This document shows, piece after piece, positions 1 through 7,608 of a DNA stretch of 7,608 nucleotides. Origin of the DNA: Hellea balneolensis (lineage in GTDB: Bacteria > Pseudomonadota > Alphaproteobacteria > Caulobacterales > Maricaulaceae); assembly GCA_003233025.1 (NCBI GenBank), contig QIKS01000152.1, forward strand, positions 1-7,608, given 5' to 3'. The notes under the pieces are model-generated. The model made no database searches. It was not told the origin of the DNA and worked only from the letters and a program-made list of their open reading frames with translations. A program made the position numbers and the translations under genes. Position 1 is the stretch's first letter. The number at the start of each line of letters is the position of its first letter.

Positions 1-1003
1 GAATGCCTGATTGCGGCGGATTTAAAATCGGTGATGACATCAGCGAGCCGTAAACGCCGCCGTTAGAAATGGTAAATGTACCGCCGCTCATATCGTCCAT
101 GGACAATGCGCCGTCGCGGGCTTTTTTGCCCAACGCCCCTATGCCTTTTTCAATCCCGGCCAGTGACAGAATATCGGCGTCGCGCAGCACGGGAACCACA
201 AGGCCCTTATCGGTGCCGACTGCAATGGAAATATCGTAGAAATTTTTATAGATAATATCCGTGCCGTCTATTTCCCCGTTCACCGTTGGCACATCCTTAA
301 GTGCCGTCACGCAGGCTTTGACGAAAAAACTCATAAAGCCGAGCTTGACCCCGTGCTTGTCAATAAACACTTGTTTATAGGCTTTGCGCATCTCCATGAT
401 ATTGCTCATGTCCACTTCGTTATAAGTGGTCAATATGGCCGCCGTATTTTGCGCATCTTTCAAGCGCCGCGCAATGGTTTGGCGCAGGCGAGACATGCGT
501 ACACGCTCTTCACGAGGGCCGGTGTCCCGCGGCGCACTTGGCGCGGCGGGGCGGGCAAGTGCAGGCGCAGGTTTTGCTGCCAATGCATCGCCCTTGGTGA
601 CGCGGCCATCCCTGCCGCTGCCGGCGATTTTACCCGCGTCCAAGCTTTGTTCCTTGATAATACGTGCAGCGGACGGCATCGGGGCTTTGGCGGCGGCATC
701 TGATTTTTGCGCGCTCTTAAGCGGAGCGGTTTCTTTTGGCGCAGCCTTTGGTGCTACCGTCTTCGCGTCCCCGGCTGACAGCCGGGCGATGAGCGCGCCA
801 ACATCGGCGTTTTCTCCCTCGGCAACCAAAATCTCGACTAACACGCCGTCCTCGGGCGCGACCAATTCTTGTGCCGCTTTGTCGGTTTCAAGCTCAACCA
901 AAGGCTCATCTTTCTTCACCGCGTCGCCAACATTTTTCAGCCATTGGGCAATGGTCACTTCGCTGACGCTTTCGCCGACATTGGGCACTTTAATATCTGT
1001 CAT
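1..1003 (-). CDS. sucB: Dihydrolipoyllysine-residue succinyltransferase, E2 of 2-oxoglutarate dehydrogenase (3' end cut by window edge)
   Basis: E2 core of the cytoplasmic 2-oxoglutarate dehydrogenase complex. It transfers the succinyl group from E1 to CoA through a swinging lipoyl arm. I translated 334 residues by hand; the frame stays open to the left edge. Residues 1-76 are a lipoyl domain with the lipoylated lysine at K42 in ETDKA. An Ala/Pro/Lys-rich linker follows (about 77-106), then a peripheral subunit-binding domain (about 107-143, PSAARIIKEQ...GRVTKGD), a second Ala/Pro linker, and the acyltransferase domain from about 165 (RMSRLRQTIARRL, then TFTISNGGVYGS). Full-length family members have about 400 residues, so roughly 70-90 are missing, including the HxxxDG active site. 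The ATG at 1003 is 22 bp after the sucA stop, preceded by a weak GAGA ribosome site. The neighbours sucC, sucD and sucA identify this as the 2-oxoglutarate E2 and not the pyruvate or branched-chain E2. The residues after K42 (AAQEL) differ from the commoner DKVxxEV pattern. Confidence 0.95.
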   Translation of the reverse strand, partial: MTDIKVPNVGESVSEVTIAQWLKNVGDAVKKDEPLVELETDKAAQELVAPEDGVLVEILVAEGENADVGALIARLSAGDAKTVAPKAAPKETAPLKSAQKSDAAAKAPMPSAARIIKEQSLDAGKIAGSGRDGRVTKGDALAAKPAPALARPAAPSAPRDTGPREERVRMSRLRQTIARRLKDAQNTAAILTTYNEVDMSNIMEMRKAYKQVFIDKHGVKLGFMSFFVKACVTALKDVPTVNGEIDGTDIIYKNFYDISIAVGTDKGLVVPVLRDADILSLAGIEKGIGALGKKARDGALSMDDMSGGTFTISNGGVYGSLMSSPILNPPQSGI

Positions 1004-1025
1004 ATCTTGTCTCTATTTCTCACAT

Positions 1026-3989
1026 CTATTTGTCAAAGGCTTCATCAAGTATGGCCTGTTGCTCGGCCTTGTGTTTACTGGCAACTCCGGTGGCTGTCGA
1101 GGCGCTTAGCTTGCGGCCAATATAGCGTGGTCTTGAATGTTTTGCACCGATTTCTATTAAAGTTTTTTCTAAGAAATGTTCAATATATTGCCACGCCCCC
1201 ATATTTCGCGGCTCTTCTTGGCACCAAACGATTTCAGCCCCCTTAAAGCGCGACAATTCTTCCCTGAGTGCACTGCGCGGATAGGGGAATAATTGCTCGA
1301 CCCGCATCAGATAAATATCGTCGCATTTGAGGGTTTCGCGGTGCTCAAACAAATCATAATAAACCTTGCCCGAACACAAAACCACCCGCTTAATCTTGGC
1401 GTCCGCCACAAGCCGCAGCTCGCCGTCCCACGGATTATATTCCGCGTCATCCCAAAGCACGCGATGAAAACACGAGCTTGGCCCCATTTCCGCTAGGGTG
1501 GATACGCATCTTTTGTGCCGCAATAAGGATTTGGGCGTCATGACGATCAGGGGTTTACGGAAATTTCTGGTCACTTGCCGGCGCAAAACATGAAAATAAT
1601 TGGCCGGGGTTGTGATATTGACCACCTGCATATTGTCCTCGCCGCACAATTGCAAATAGCGTTCAAGCCGCGCCGATGAATGCTCCGGGCCTTGCCCCTC
1701 ATAGCCGTGCGGCAAGAGCATAACCAGGCCCGACATACGCAACCATTTTTGCTCGGCGCTTGAGATAAATTGATCCATCATCACTTGCGCCCCATTGGCG
1801 AAATCACCAAATTGGGCTTCCCACAAAACAAGCGCTTTCGGTTCGGTCAGGGAAAACCCGTATTCAAACCCAAGCACGGCGTTTTCAGACAATATGGAAT
1901 CTAAAACCTGATAATATTCCTGACCTTCTTCGATATGGTTGAGCGGCGTATAGCGCGCTTCCGTGTCTTGGTCGATGATATGGGAATGGCGCTGTGAAAA
2001 TGTGCCCCGGCCACAATCTTGCCCTGACAGGCGCACGGCATGGCCTGCAACCAGCAAGGAACCAAAGGCCAAATGCTCCGCCAAAGCCCAGTCAATGCCT
2101 GCGCCTGCGTCAATTCTTTGTCGCCGCCGGGCCAGTAATTTTTTCAGCGTCCGGTGACATATATCCGGATTTGGAATATCGGTAATCCGCTTGCCAATAT
2201 GTTTGAGCGTCTTGAGGGCAACGGCCGTATCGCCTCTGCGTTTTTCGTCGCCGCCGGGCAAGGCAATGCCGGCCCACACCCCTTCAAGCCAGTCCGGCTC
2301 TTTAGTTTCGTAGGATGCTGCCGTGTCAAATTCCTTGCCGATAAATGTCGCGAACTCGTCTTTCATTTGCTCAAATTCAGCTGCGGTTATCGTGCCATTG
2401 GCGATCAATCTTTCGCCGTAAATTTCGCGGGTCGATTTCTTTTTCTTGATGGCTTTATACATAATCGGCTGGGTGAAACTGGGGTCATCCCCTTCATTAT
2501 GGCCGTAGCGGCGATAACAAATCAGGTCCAAAACCACGTCTTTGCCAAATTCTTGCCGGTATTCTGTCGCCACACGGGCAGCAAATACCACGGCTTCCGG
2601 GTCGTCGCCATTGACATGAAAAATCGGTGTTTCCACCATCATGGCCACATCGGTCGGGTAAGGAGTGGAGCGCGAGAAATGCGGCGCGGTGGTAAAGCCG
2701 ATCTGGTTGTTGACAATCACATGAATTGTCCCGCCGATTTTATAACCCGGCAAATCCGACATGCCAAAACATTCCGTCACAACCCCCTGGCCAGCAAAAG
2801 CTGCGTCGCCGTGCAGCAATACCGCCGCCACTTCGCGCCCCGATACGTTCTCGTGAGAGCCACTGAGCATTTGTTGCTTGGCGCGGGCTTTGCCGATGAC
2901 AACCGGGTTGACGGCTTCAAGATGGGAAGGGTTGGGGGCAAGGGAAAGGTGAACTTCATTGCCGTCAAATTCCCGGTCGGACGAAGCACCCAAATGATAT
3001 TTAACATCGCCGGAGCCAAAATCCTGGGAGCCAGAACTTACCCCGCCCTGAAATTCATAAAAAATCGCCCGGTAGGGTTTGGCCAATACGGCAGCCAATA
3101 CATTAAGGCGACCCCGGTGTGGCATGCCAAAATTAATATCCTTTAGCCCCAGCGCTCCGCCGCGCTTGATGATTTGTTCCAAGGCCGGTATGAGGCTCTC
3201 GCCGCCGTCGAGGCCAAAGCGTTTTGTACCGGGATAGCGCCTTTGTAAAATATCTTCAAACGCCTGGGCTTCGATTAATTTGTTCAAGATCATTTTGCGG
3301 CCTTTGGCCGTGAAATGTGTGCGCTCTTCCGGGCTTTCAATGCGCTGTTGCAGCCATTTTTTCTCAACCGGGTCGGACACATGCATGAATTGCACCCCAA
3401 AGGTCGAGCAATATGTCCGCTTTAGAATTTCTAAAATTTCACTGATCGTCGCCGTTTCCAACCCAAAGACGCCGCCAATAAAAATCGGGCGTCCGTAATC
3501 GCTTGGGCTAAATCCGTAAGTCGCCGGATCAAGATCACGGTGCAATTCGCGCTTCATCAAACCAAGTGGATCCAAATCTGCAATCAAATGGCCGCGAATA
3601 CGGTAAGAGCGGATCAGCATCAGCGCCGAAATACTGTCGCGCGCCGCGGCTTGGATATCGCCCGCACTGGCGGCCCCCGTTTTGGCTTTTACAGACGCTG
3701 CCACCTCATGCTCAAGCGCGCTCCAATCACCCGTAAGCGCCGCCGTCAGATCGCCATTTGCGTCCCTCGGCCAATCGCCTCTTTGCCAACTGGGGCCGTC
3801 AGCGGTTTTTTGGGCATTGCCAATATCTTCATCAAGCGCGCCGAAATAAGCTTGCCACGAATGATCAACGGAGCCGGGATCACGGGCATAGTTGGCCTGC
3901 ATTTGCTCAAGATAAGCGGCGTTGGCGCCGTCCAGATAGCCCGTATCCAGAAAACCTTGATTTTGTTGTGAACGTTTTTTGTCCGACAT
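1026..3989 (-). CDS. sucA: 2-oxoglutarate dehydrogenase E1 component (thiamine diphosphate-dependent)
   Basis: Decarboxylates 2-oxoglutarate on thiamine diphosphate and passes the succinyl group to the lipoyl arm of SucB. The 987-residue length is normal for the family. Features in order: an N-terminal segment that in this family contacts E2 (about residues 13-50, FLDTGYLDGANAAYL); GMPHRGRLNVL with H291 (equivalent to E. coli His260); KYHLG with H332 (E. coli His298); NPSHLE; the diphosphate/Mg motif GDAA (D395) through VNNQIGFTT (N427/N428); YRRYGHNEGDDPSF; and SQRHS with H668 (E. coli His729) in the transketolase-like pyrimidine domain. The C-terminal part contains VMLLPHGYEGQGPEHSSAR and the ending IGRKLSASTATG. 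I chose the ATG at 3989 (MSDKKRSQQ). An in-frame upstream ATG at 4019 would add ten residues inside sucD, whereas 3989 has a well-spaced AAAAGG site and leaves a 13-bp gap. No frameshift or missing catalytic residue is seen. Confidence 0.98.
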   Translation of the reverse strand: MSDKKRSQQNQGFLDTGYLDGANAAYLEQMQANYARDPGSVDHSWQAYFGALDEDIGNAQKTADGPSWQRGDWPRDANGDLTAALTGDWSALEHEVAASVKAKTGAASAGDIQAAARDSISALMLIRSYRIRGHLIADLDPLGLMKRELHRDLDPATYGFSPSDYGRPIFIGGVFGLETATISEILEILKRTYCSTFGVQFMHVSDPVEKKWLQQRIESPEERTHFTAKGRKMILNKLIEAQAFEDILQRRYPGTKRFGLDGGESLIPALEQIIKRGGALGLKDINFGMPHRGRLNVLAAVLAKPYRAIFYEFQGGVSSGSQDFGSGDVKYHLGASSDREFDGNEVHLSLAPNPSHLEAVNPVVIGKARAKQQMLSGSHENVSGREVAAVLLHGDAAFAGQGVVTECFGMSDLPGYKIGGTIHVIVNNQIGFTTAPHFSRSTPYPTDVAMMVETPIFHVNGDDPEAVVFAARVATEYRQEFGKDVVLDLICYRRYGHNEGDDPSFTQPIMYKAIKKKKSTREIYGERLIANGTITAAEFEQMKDEFATFIGKEFDTAASYETKEPDWLEGVWAGIALPGGDEKRRGDTAVALKTLKHIGKRITDIPNPDICHRTLKKLLARRRQRIDAGAGIDWALAEHLAFGSLLVAGHAVRLSGQDCGRGTFSQRHSHIIDQDTEARYTPLNHIEEGQEYYQVLDSILSENAVLGFEYGFSLTEPKALVLWEAQFGDFANGAQVMMDQFISSAEQKWLRMSGLVMLLPHGYEGQGPEHSSARLERYLQLCGEDNMQVVNITTPANYFHVLRRQVTRNFRKPLIVMTPKSLLRHKRCVSTLAEMGPSSCFHRVLWDDAEYNPWDGELRLVADAKIKRVVLCSGKVYYDLFEHRETLKCDDIYLMRVEQLFPYPRSALREELSRFKGAEIVWCQEEPRNMGAWQYIEHFLEKTLIEIGAKHSRPRYIGRKLSASTATGVASKHKAEQQAILDEAFDK

Positions 3990-4003
3990 TGCCTTTGCCT
4001 TTT
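3990..4003 (-). promoter_or_regulatory. Ribosome binding site of sucA, deciding its start
   Basis: Read on the minus strand, the bases after the sucD stop are AAAAGGCAAAGGCA followed by ATG. The first AAAAGG ends 8 nt before the ATG at 3989, a suitable spacing. A second AAAGG is too close (2 nt) to serve as the main site. The element begins at the last base of the sucD stop codon, which favours translational coupling and supports 3989 over the upstream ATG at 4019. Confidence 0.6.
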
Positions 4004-4890
4004 TAGCCGCCAAGTACACCGATCAAGGTTTCGCCCAATTTTGCTGGTGACGGCGATACCGTCACGCCTGCTGCTTGCAGGGCTTCAATTTTATCATCGG
4101 CGCCGCCTTTGCCGCCAGAGACAATCGCCCCGGCGTGACCCATCGTGCGCCCCGGCGGTGCCGTGCGCCCAGCGATAAAGCCAACCACAGGTTTGGCGCG
4201 GCCTTTTTTGGCTTGATGGCTAAGATATTCCGCTGCTTCTTCTTCGGCAGAGCCGCCAATTTCACCGATCATGATGATGGATTTGGTGTCGTCGTCAGCC
4301 AGAAACAAATCCAACACGTCAATGAAATTTGTGCCGTTAACCGGATCGCCGCCAATGCCAATGGCCGTGCTTTGGCCCAGCCCGACCTGGGTGGTCTGGA
4401 ACACGGCTTCATAGGTCAATGTGCCCGAACGCGAGACAACGCCGACGGAACCTTTTTTGAATATCTTGCCGGGCATAATGCCGATTTTGCATTCGTTCGG
4501 CGTGAGCACACCTGGACAATTTGGCCCGATCAGCCGTGATTTTGATCCGCAAAGCGCACGCTTTACTGCCACCATATCGCGCACGGGCACACCTTCGGTG
4601 ATCGCCACGATGAGCTCTATTTGCGCGTCAATAGCTTCCAAAATACTGTCAGCAGCATAGGGCGGCGGCACATAGATTACGCTGGCCGTGGCCCCCGTCG
4701 CTGCTTTGGCCCCGGCGACCGTATTGAAATTTGGCAAGCCCAAATGCTTGCTGCCGCCTTTGCCCGGTGTGACCCCTGCAACCATTTGCGTGCGGTGATA
4801 AGCCAGCGCTTGCTCGGTATGAAATGTTCCGGTTTTGCCGGTCATGCCCTGGGTGATTATTTTCGTATCTTTGTTGATAAGTATCGACAT
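4003..4890 (-). CDS. sucD: Succinyl-CoA synthetase (ADP/GDP-forming) alpha subunit
   Basis: CoA-binding, phosphohistidine-bearing subunit of succinyl-CoA synthetase. With SucC it converts succinyl-CoA to succinate and makes a nucleoside triphosphate. It has 295 residues, close to the usual 288-300. The N-terminal Rossmann-like CoA-binding half begins [21 protein letters not shown] and includes TPGKGG and the segment [27 protein letters not shown] follows at about 118-131. The C-terminal flavodoxin-like half carries [10 protein letters not shown] and the active-site sequence [15 protein letters not shown], where H252 corresponds to the phosphorylated His246 of E. coli SucD. The ATG at 4890 lies 2 bp after the sucC stop. 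Its ribosome site GGAG is inside the last codons of sucC (CGGAGATAGCC before ATG), so the two subunits are probably translationally coupled to keep equal amounts. It is separated from sucA by 13 bp. Confidence 0.98.
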   Translation of the reverse strand: MSILINKDTKIITQGMTGKTGTFHTEQALAYHRTQMVAGVTPGKGGSKHLGLPNFNTVAGAKAATGATASVIYVPPPYAADSILEAIDAQIELIVAITEGVPVRDMVAVKRALCGSKSRLIGPNCPGVLTPNECKIGIMPGKIFKKGSVGVVSRSGTLTYEAVFQTTQVGLGQSTAIGIGGDPVNGTNFIDVLDLFLADDDTKSIIMIGEIGGSAEEEAAEYLSHQAKKGRAKPVVGFIAGRTAPPGRTMGHAGAIVSGGKGGADDKIEALQAAGVTVSPSPAKLGETLIGVLGG

Positions 4891-4892
4891 GG

Positions 4893-6086
4893 CTATCTCC
4901 GTACCGCAGCGACGATTTTTTGTGCCGCGTCGTCGAGGTCATCAGCGGCTATGACATCGACATCACTGTCATTGATAATGTCTTTGCCTTTGGCAACATT
5001 CGTGCCTTCAAGTCGCACGACAAGCGGCACGGTCAAGCCGACCTCGCCGACAGCCGTCACAATGCCCTGGGCAATAACATCGCACTTCATAATGCCGCCA
5101 AAAATATTGACCAAAATGCCTTTGACTTGCGGGTCGGATGTGATGATTTTGAAGGCCTGGATAATGTTTTCGGTGGTGGCACCGCCGCCGACATCAAGGA
5201 AATTAGCCGGTTCTTCGCCGTATAATTTGATAATATCCATGGTCGACATGGCTAGCCCCGCTCCGTTGACCATGCAGCCAATGGTGCCATCGAGCGCGAT
5301 ATAGGACAGACCGAAATCCGCCGCCGCCACTTCTTTTTCGTCCTCTTCAGTGGTGTCGCGCAAATCTTTGATATCCGGGTGGCGGAACAAGGCATTGCCG
5401 TCAAAACTGATCTTGGCATCAAGGCAGTGCAGGTTTTGGTCTTTGGTGACAATCAAAGGATTGATCTCCATCATGGCCATGTCTTTGGCAACAAAGCCGT
5501 TATAAAGTGTGCGGCCGAGCTTGTTGGCTTGTTTGGCCAGATCACCAGAGAGCTTCAGGGCCCGGGCCAAAGTCCGGCCATGATGGGGCATAAACCCGGT
5601 GGCCGGATCAATATCAAAGGTGATAATTTTCTCGGGTGTGTCGTGGGCCACTGCCTCGATGTCCATACCGCCTTCGGTGGAGGCGACAAATGAGACGCGT
5701 GAGGTTTCGCGGTTGACGAGAAGCGACAGATAAAATTCCTTATCGATATCAGAGCCGTGCTCAATATAAAGTCGGCCCACCTGTTTGCCTTTTGGCCCGG
5801 TTTGCGCGGTTACAAGGGTTGCCCCCAGCATTTGCTTGGCATTTTCCACCACTTCGTCGATTGACCAGGACAGACGCACCCCGCCTTTATCACCAGCAGA
5901 TTTTTCCTTGAACGTGCCTTTGCCGCGCCCGCCGGCATGGATTTGTGATTTAACCACCCACAAAGGCCCGCCAAGTTGCTTGGCCGCAGCCTCTGCCTCG
6001 CCGGCGCTAAAAATAGCCACACCTTTGGAAACCGGCGCGCCGATAGACTTAAGGACAGCCTTGCCCTGATATTCATGAATATTCAT
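4893..6086 (-). CDS. sucC: Succinyl-CoA synthetase (ADP/GDP-forming) beta subunit
   Basis: ATP-grasp subunit of succinyl-CoA synthetase; it binds the nucleotide and probably sets ADP or GDP preference. From the ATG at 6086 it has 397 residues, the family norm. The start [12 protein letters not shown] is the classic SucC N-terminus. K46 (WVVKSQIH) and the GGRGK loop at 52-56 match the nucleotide-binding residues of E. coli SucC at the same numbers. MEINPL with N209 and CLDAK with D223 match its Mg-binding positions. The CoA-ligase domain follows with [19 protein letters not shown] (about 266-284), [20 protein letters not shown] and VRLEGTN. An upstream in-frame ATG at 6113 is unlikely because it falls inside the predicted promoter -10 region. 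The ribosome site is weak (AAGTGGA, about 10 nt upstream). This is the first gene of the suc operon. Which nucleotide is used cannot be told from the sequence alone. Confidence 0.98.
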   Translation of the reverse strand: MNIHEYQGKAVLKSIGAPVSKGVAIFSAGEAEAAAKQLGGPLWVVKSQIHAGGRGKGTFKEKSAGDKGGVRLSWSIDEVVENAKQMLGATLVTAQTGPKGKQVGRLYIEHGSDIDKEFYLSLLVNRETSRVSFVASTEGGMDIEAVAHDTPEKIITFDIDPATGFMPHHGRTLARALKLSGDLAKQANKLGRTLYNGFVAKDMAMMEINPLIVTKDQNLHCLDAKISFDGNALFRHPDIKDLRDTTEEDEKEVAAADFGLSYIALDGTIGCMVNGAGLAMSTMDIIKLYGEEPANFLDVGGGATTENIIQAFKIITSDPQVKGILVNIFGGIMKCDVIAQGIVTAVGEVGLTVPLVVRLEGTNVAKGKDIINDSDVDVIAADDLDDAAQKIVAAVRR

Positions 6087-6202
6087 ATGGTTGGATCCAC
6101 TTCTTATCTGCATTTCTTATAAGCCTGCCTGCAAAGCGTATCAACAAAGAAAGCAGTTAAATCCATAAAACTTACGGGCGCCAGTCTAGCTTGTCCAAAT
6201 GC
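6087..6202. other. Intergenic region between the carotenoid oxygenase gene and sucC
   Basis: A 116-bp gap and the only sizeable non-coding stretch in the window. It holds the predicted suc promoter, the ATAAGAA direct repeat and an 8-bp perfect palindrome (TGGATCCA, 6092-6099) just before sucC. I found no GC-rich stem followed by a T-run on the minus strand, so no intrinsic terminator is evident for the upstream gene. Read-through into sucC remains possible. No small ORF of note is present. Confidence 0.7.
6116..6144 (-). promoter_or_regulatory. Predicted sigma70-type promoter of the sucCDAB operon
   Basis: On the minus strand the -35 hexamer TTGATA (6144-6139) is followed by a 17-bp spacer and the -10 hexamer TATAAG (6121-6116). 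Each hexamer matches the consensus at 5 of 6 positions and the spacer is optimal. Transcription would start near 6109, leaving a leader of about 23 nt before the sucC ATG. A 7-bp direct repeat (ATAAGAA, 6120-6114 and 6107-6101) overlaps the -10 and the expected start. Alphaproteobacterial promoters can deviate from the E. coli consensus, so the match is suggestive and the assignment is inferred. Confidence 0.55.
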
Positions 6203-7608
6203 CTATGTTTTGCCCGCCCATGCGCCGTGAAAGCCAAGTGGCACAGCGTAGGGTAGCTCCAATACCGCCAGCGGGCCGTCATCCAAATGCGCGGCATTTA
6301 GAATGTTAAGCCGTGTGGCTTTGGATTTTAGGTTCAGGGTCGTGCCGATGAGCCAGCCATCATCTTCGCGCACGGCGCCAGGCCGCGGTATGAATAAATG
6401 CTCCTCCACAAGACTATGTTCTCCGTAATTATGTGCGGAGATTTTCCCGGTCTTGAGATCATGTTTCAAGACAGACATTTGTCCAACTCCGGTTTTGGAC
6501 TGATCACCGACGGTGTAAAGATAACGAGAGTTTTGGCCCGTAAAGCGACCATTAAATTGCGGAAATTCATGGGTGGCGCGTTCACTTAAAATGGATTCTA
6601 TTTTGGCATTGCCGTTTTTACGCAACACCACATGGGCCAATTTTGCCGGGCTTACGTCAAATGCTTCGCCGCGCATCAGGGCTGTCGCGCCCTTCTCGAT
6701 AAAACTGCTATCGCCGATACAAACGCTAAAGCGAATATCTCCGGATTTATCTTCCCAGGCATTGCCGTAATGGAACTGAAATCCGGGCGGCAGGTCATAT
6801 TCACGGCGGTTATCAAGATTGTCTTTCTCGACCACAATGACGCGTTGGTTCTGACCCGGTAGCCATTTGAACATGCCCAAAATTGTATCGGCCTTTCGCG
6901 AGATCCGAAACGACGGGGCGACAAATATTAGATGCTTATCGGTCATGCAAAAATCATGGATCATGCCGCCCGGAACATCTTTGAGCAAATGCATACCAAC
7001 AAGCTTTCCCTGTGGTGATATTTTATAAATGATCATGCGTTCGTTAAAAAAATCCTGGCCGAAATTCCAGATAGTGCCGTCATTTTCAATTTTTGGGTGA
7101 GCCGAAAACGGCATGCCTTGTAGCTCCGGTGCCCAGGTTTTTGTCCCGATAGTTTCAAGGCTTGTATCGTCCAGGCGGGTGGCGAGCGCCAGCAATTCAC
7201 CGCCTAGAGGTAGGACGCTGGTATTGGCGACATTGACATCATCAGGCCCGGTCACCGGGGCCGGGTTTTCTATTTTTGTCCCCAGTCCCGAGACCAAGAA
7301 CCGCCCGGCTTTTTCTTCGCGCATATATTTCCCGGTGCGTACCATGCGGCCTCTATGGGAGACTTTACCGCCGCTAATATTATAAGCGTGCACCATGCCG
7401 TCGCCGTCAAACCAGTGGTTAAGGCGCAGCCCGTCCCTCTCGAACAGAGCCGGGCCATTGCGGTAAAATGTGCCGGACAGGCCTTTCGGCACTTTACCAA
7501 ATACCAGTTTGACTTCGGGTGTTGATAAATCAGGGGCTAGGGCACTGCGCCATCCCAAAGCCCACGGATTTTTCTTTGCAGATGCGGCGTAGCTGTCAAG
7601 GTTTGATG
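6203..7608 (-). CDS. Carotenoid oxygenase family protein (RPE65/CCD superfamily), 5' end beyond the window
   Basis: Predicted non-haem Fe(II) dioxygenase of the seven-bladed beta-propeller carotenoid cleavage family, which splits a double bond in carotenoids, apocarotenoids or stilbenes such as lignostilbene. About 467 codons are in the window and the frame is open at the right edge. The visible start reads SNLDSYAASAKKNPWALGW, so the TTG at 7558 is internal. Counting from that TTG, the four expected iron-ligand histidines are present: H154 (FSAHPKIENDG), H201 (GGMIHDFCMT), H263 (FHYGNAWED) and H444 (GFHGAW). Other family motifs are FYRNGPALF, HWFDGDGMVHAY, EFPQFNGR (E331) and EEHLFIPRPGAVREDDG (E386). 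The second-shell glutamate upstream of the first ligand appears to be lost in a short gap. A signal peptide or Tat motif, if any, lies outside the window. The substrate cannot be assigned. The gene runs in the same direction as sucCDAB, 116 bp upstream. Confidence 0.93.
   Translation of the reverse strand, partial: SNLDSYAASAKKNPWALGWRSALAPDLSTPEVKLVFGKVPKGLSGTFYRNGPALFERDGLRLNHWFDGDGMVHAYNISGGKVSHRGRMVRTGKYMREEKAGRFLVSGLGTKIENPAPVTGPDDVNVANTSVLPLGGELLALATRLDDTSLETIGTKTWAPELQGMPFSAHPKIENDGTIWNFGQDFFNERMIIYKISPQGKLVGMHLLKDVPGGMIHDFCMTDKHLIFVAPSFRISRKADTILGMFKWLPGQNQRVIVVEKDNLDNRREYDLPPGFQFHYGNAWEDKSGDIRFSVCIGDSSFIEKGATALMRGEAFDVSPAKLAHVVLRKNGNAKIESILSERATHEFPQFNGRFTGQNSRYLYTVGDQSKTGVGQMSVLKHDLKTGKISAHNYGEHSLVEEHLFIPRPGAVREDDGWLIGTTLNLKSKATRLNILNAAHLDDGPLAVLELPYAVPLGFHGAWAGKT

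Noticed and set aside
426..1109. 227-codon open frame on the plus strand across the sucB start
   Set aside because: Its Ala/Ser-rich product is the reverse reading of the sucB linker and lipoyl domain and it crosses the sucA-sucB junction. There is no sign of an independent gene.
2154..3146. 330-codon open frame on the plus strand, antisense to sucA
   Set aside because: It lies wholly opposite a well-conserved sucA and its translation shows no recognisable domain. It is most simply a shadow produced by the codon bias of the real gene.
3990..4019. Upstream ATG at 4019 as the sucA start (ten extra residues, overlapping sucD)
   Set aside because: The extra residues ([10 protein letters not shown]) come from sucD's last codons and the spacer. 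The ATG at 3989 has a properly spaced ribosome site.
4621..5304. 227-codon plus-strand frame spanning the sucD-sucC junction
   Set aside because: It is antisense to two conserved genes, and its product is low-complexity with no family motif.
6092..6099. TGGATCCA palindrome before sucC as a regulator site
   Set aside because: A single 8-bp palindrome is too short to claim an operator. No second copy or matching known motif is seen.
6087..6113. Upstream ATG at 6113 as the sucC start
   Set aside because: It would add nine residues before the canonical MNIHEYQGK start. It lies between the predicted -10 and transcript start, so it would probably not be in the mRNA.
6171..6190. GGCGCC-centred imperfect palindrome as a terminator for the carotenoid oxygenase gene
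   Set aside because: The arms leave no loop, there is a mismatch next to the core, and no proper T-run follows on the minus strand.
7556..7558. TTG at 7558 as the start of the carotenoid oxygenase
   Set aside because: The frame continues upstream without a stop to the window edge. The upstream residues (KKNPWALGW) resemble the family's N-terminal region, so the true start is outside the window.

Overview
This is a compact stretch of core metabolism, about 50% GC by eye, and every supportable gene is on the minus strand. Transcription therefore runs from the right edge (7608) to the left edge (1). The order sucC-sucD-sucA-sucB matches the TCA-cycle operon of Alphaproteobacteria (classically mdh-sucCDAB-lpd) and differs from the enterobacterial sucABCD order. 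The protein sequences also read as alphaproteobacterial. I cannot place it to an order or genus.

Layout in the direction of transcription: (1) 7608-6203, a carotenoid-oxygenase family protein (RPE65/CCD superfamily) whose N-terminus lies beyond the right edge. (2) 6202-6087, a 116-bp gap holding a near-consensus sigma70-type promoter (TTGATA, 17 bp, TATAAG) that would start a transcript about 23 nt before sucC. (3) 6086-4893 sucC and 4890-4003 sucD, the two succinyl-CoA synthetase subunits, 2 bp apart. (4) 3989-1026 sucA, the E1 component of 2-oxoglutarate dehydrogenase. (5) 1003-1 sucB, the E2 succinyltransferase, cut by the left edge before its catalytic HxxxDG motif.

The four suc genes are separated by only 2, 13 and 22 bp and look like one operon. 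SucA and SucB (with E3, probably encoded further left) convert 2-oxoglutarate to succinyl-CoA. SucCD then converts succinyl-CoA to succinate with substrate-level phosphorylation. All key residues I could locate in the suc proteins are present.

I see no mobile element, CRISPR array, RNA gene, defence system or clearly novel system. The points worth a second look are modest: the carotenoid oxygenase sits where mdh is usually found; that enzyme seems to lack one of the three conserved second-shell glutamates because of a short in-frame gap; and the suc operon has a strong-looking promoter of its own.
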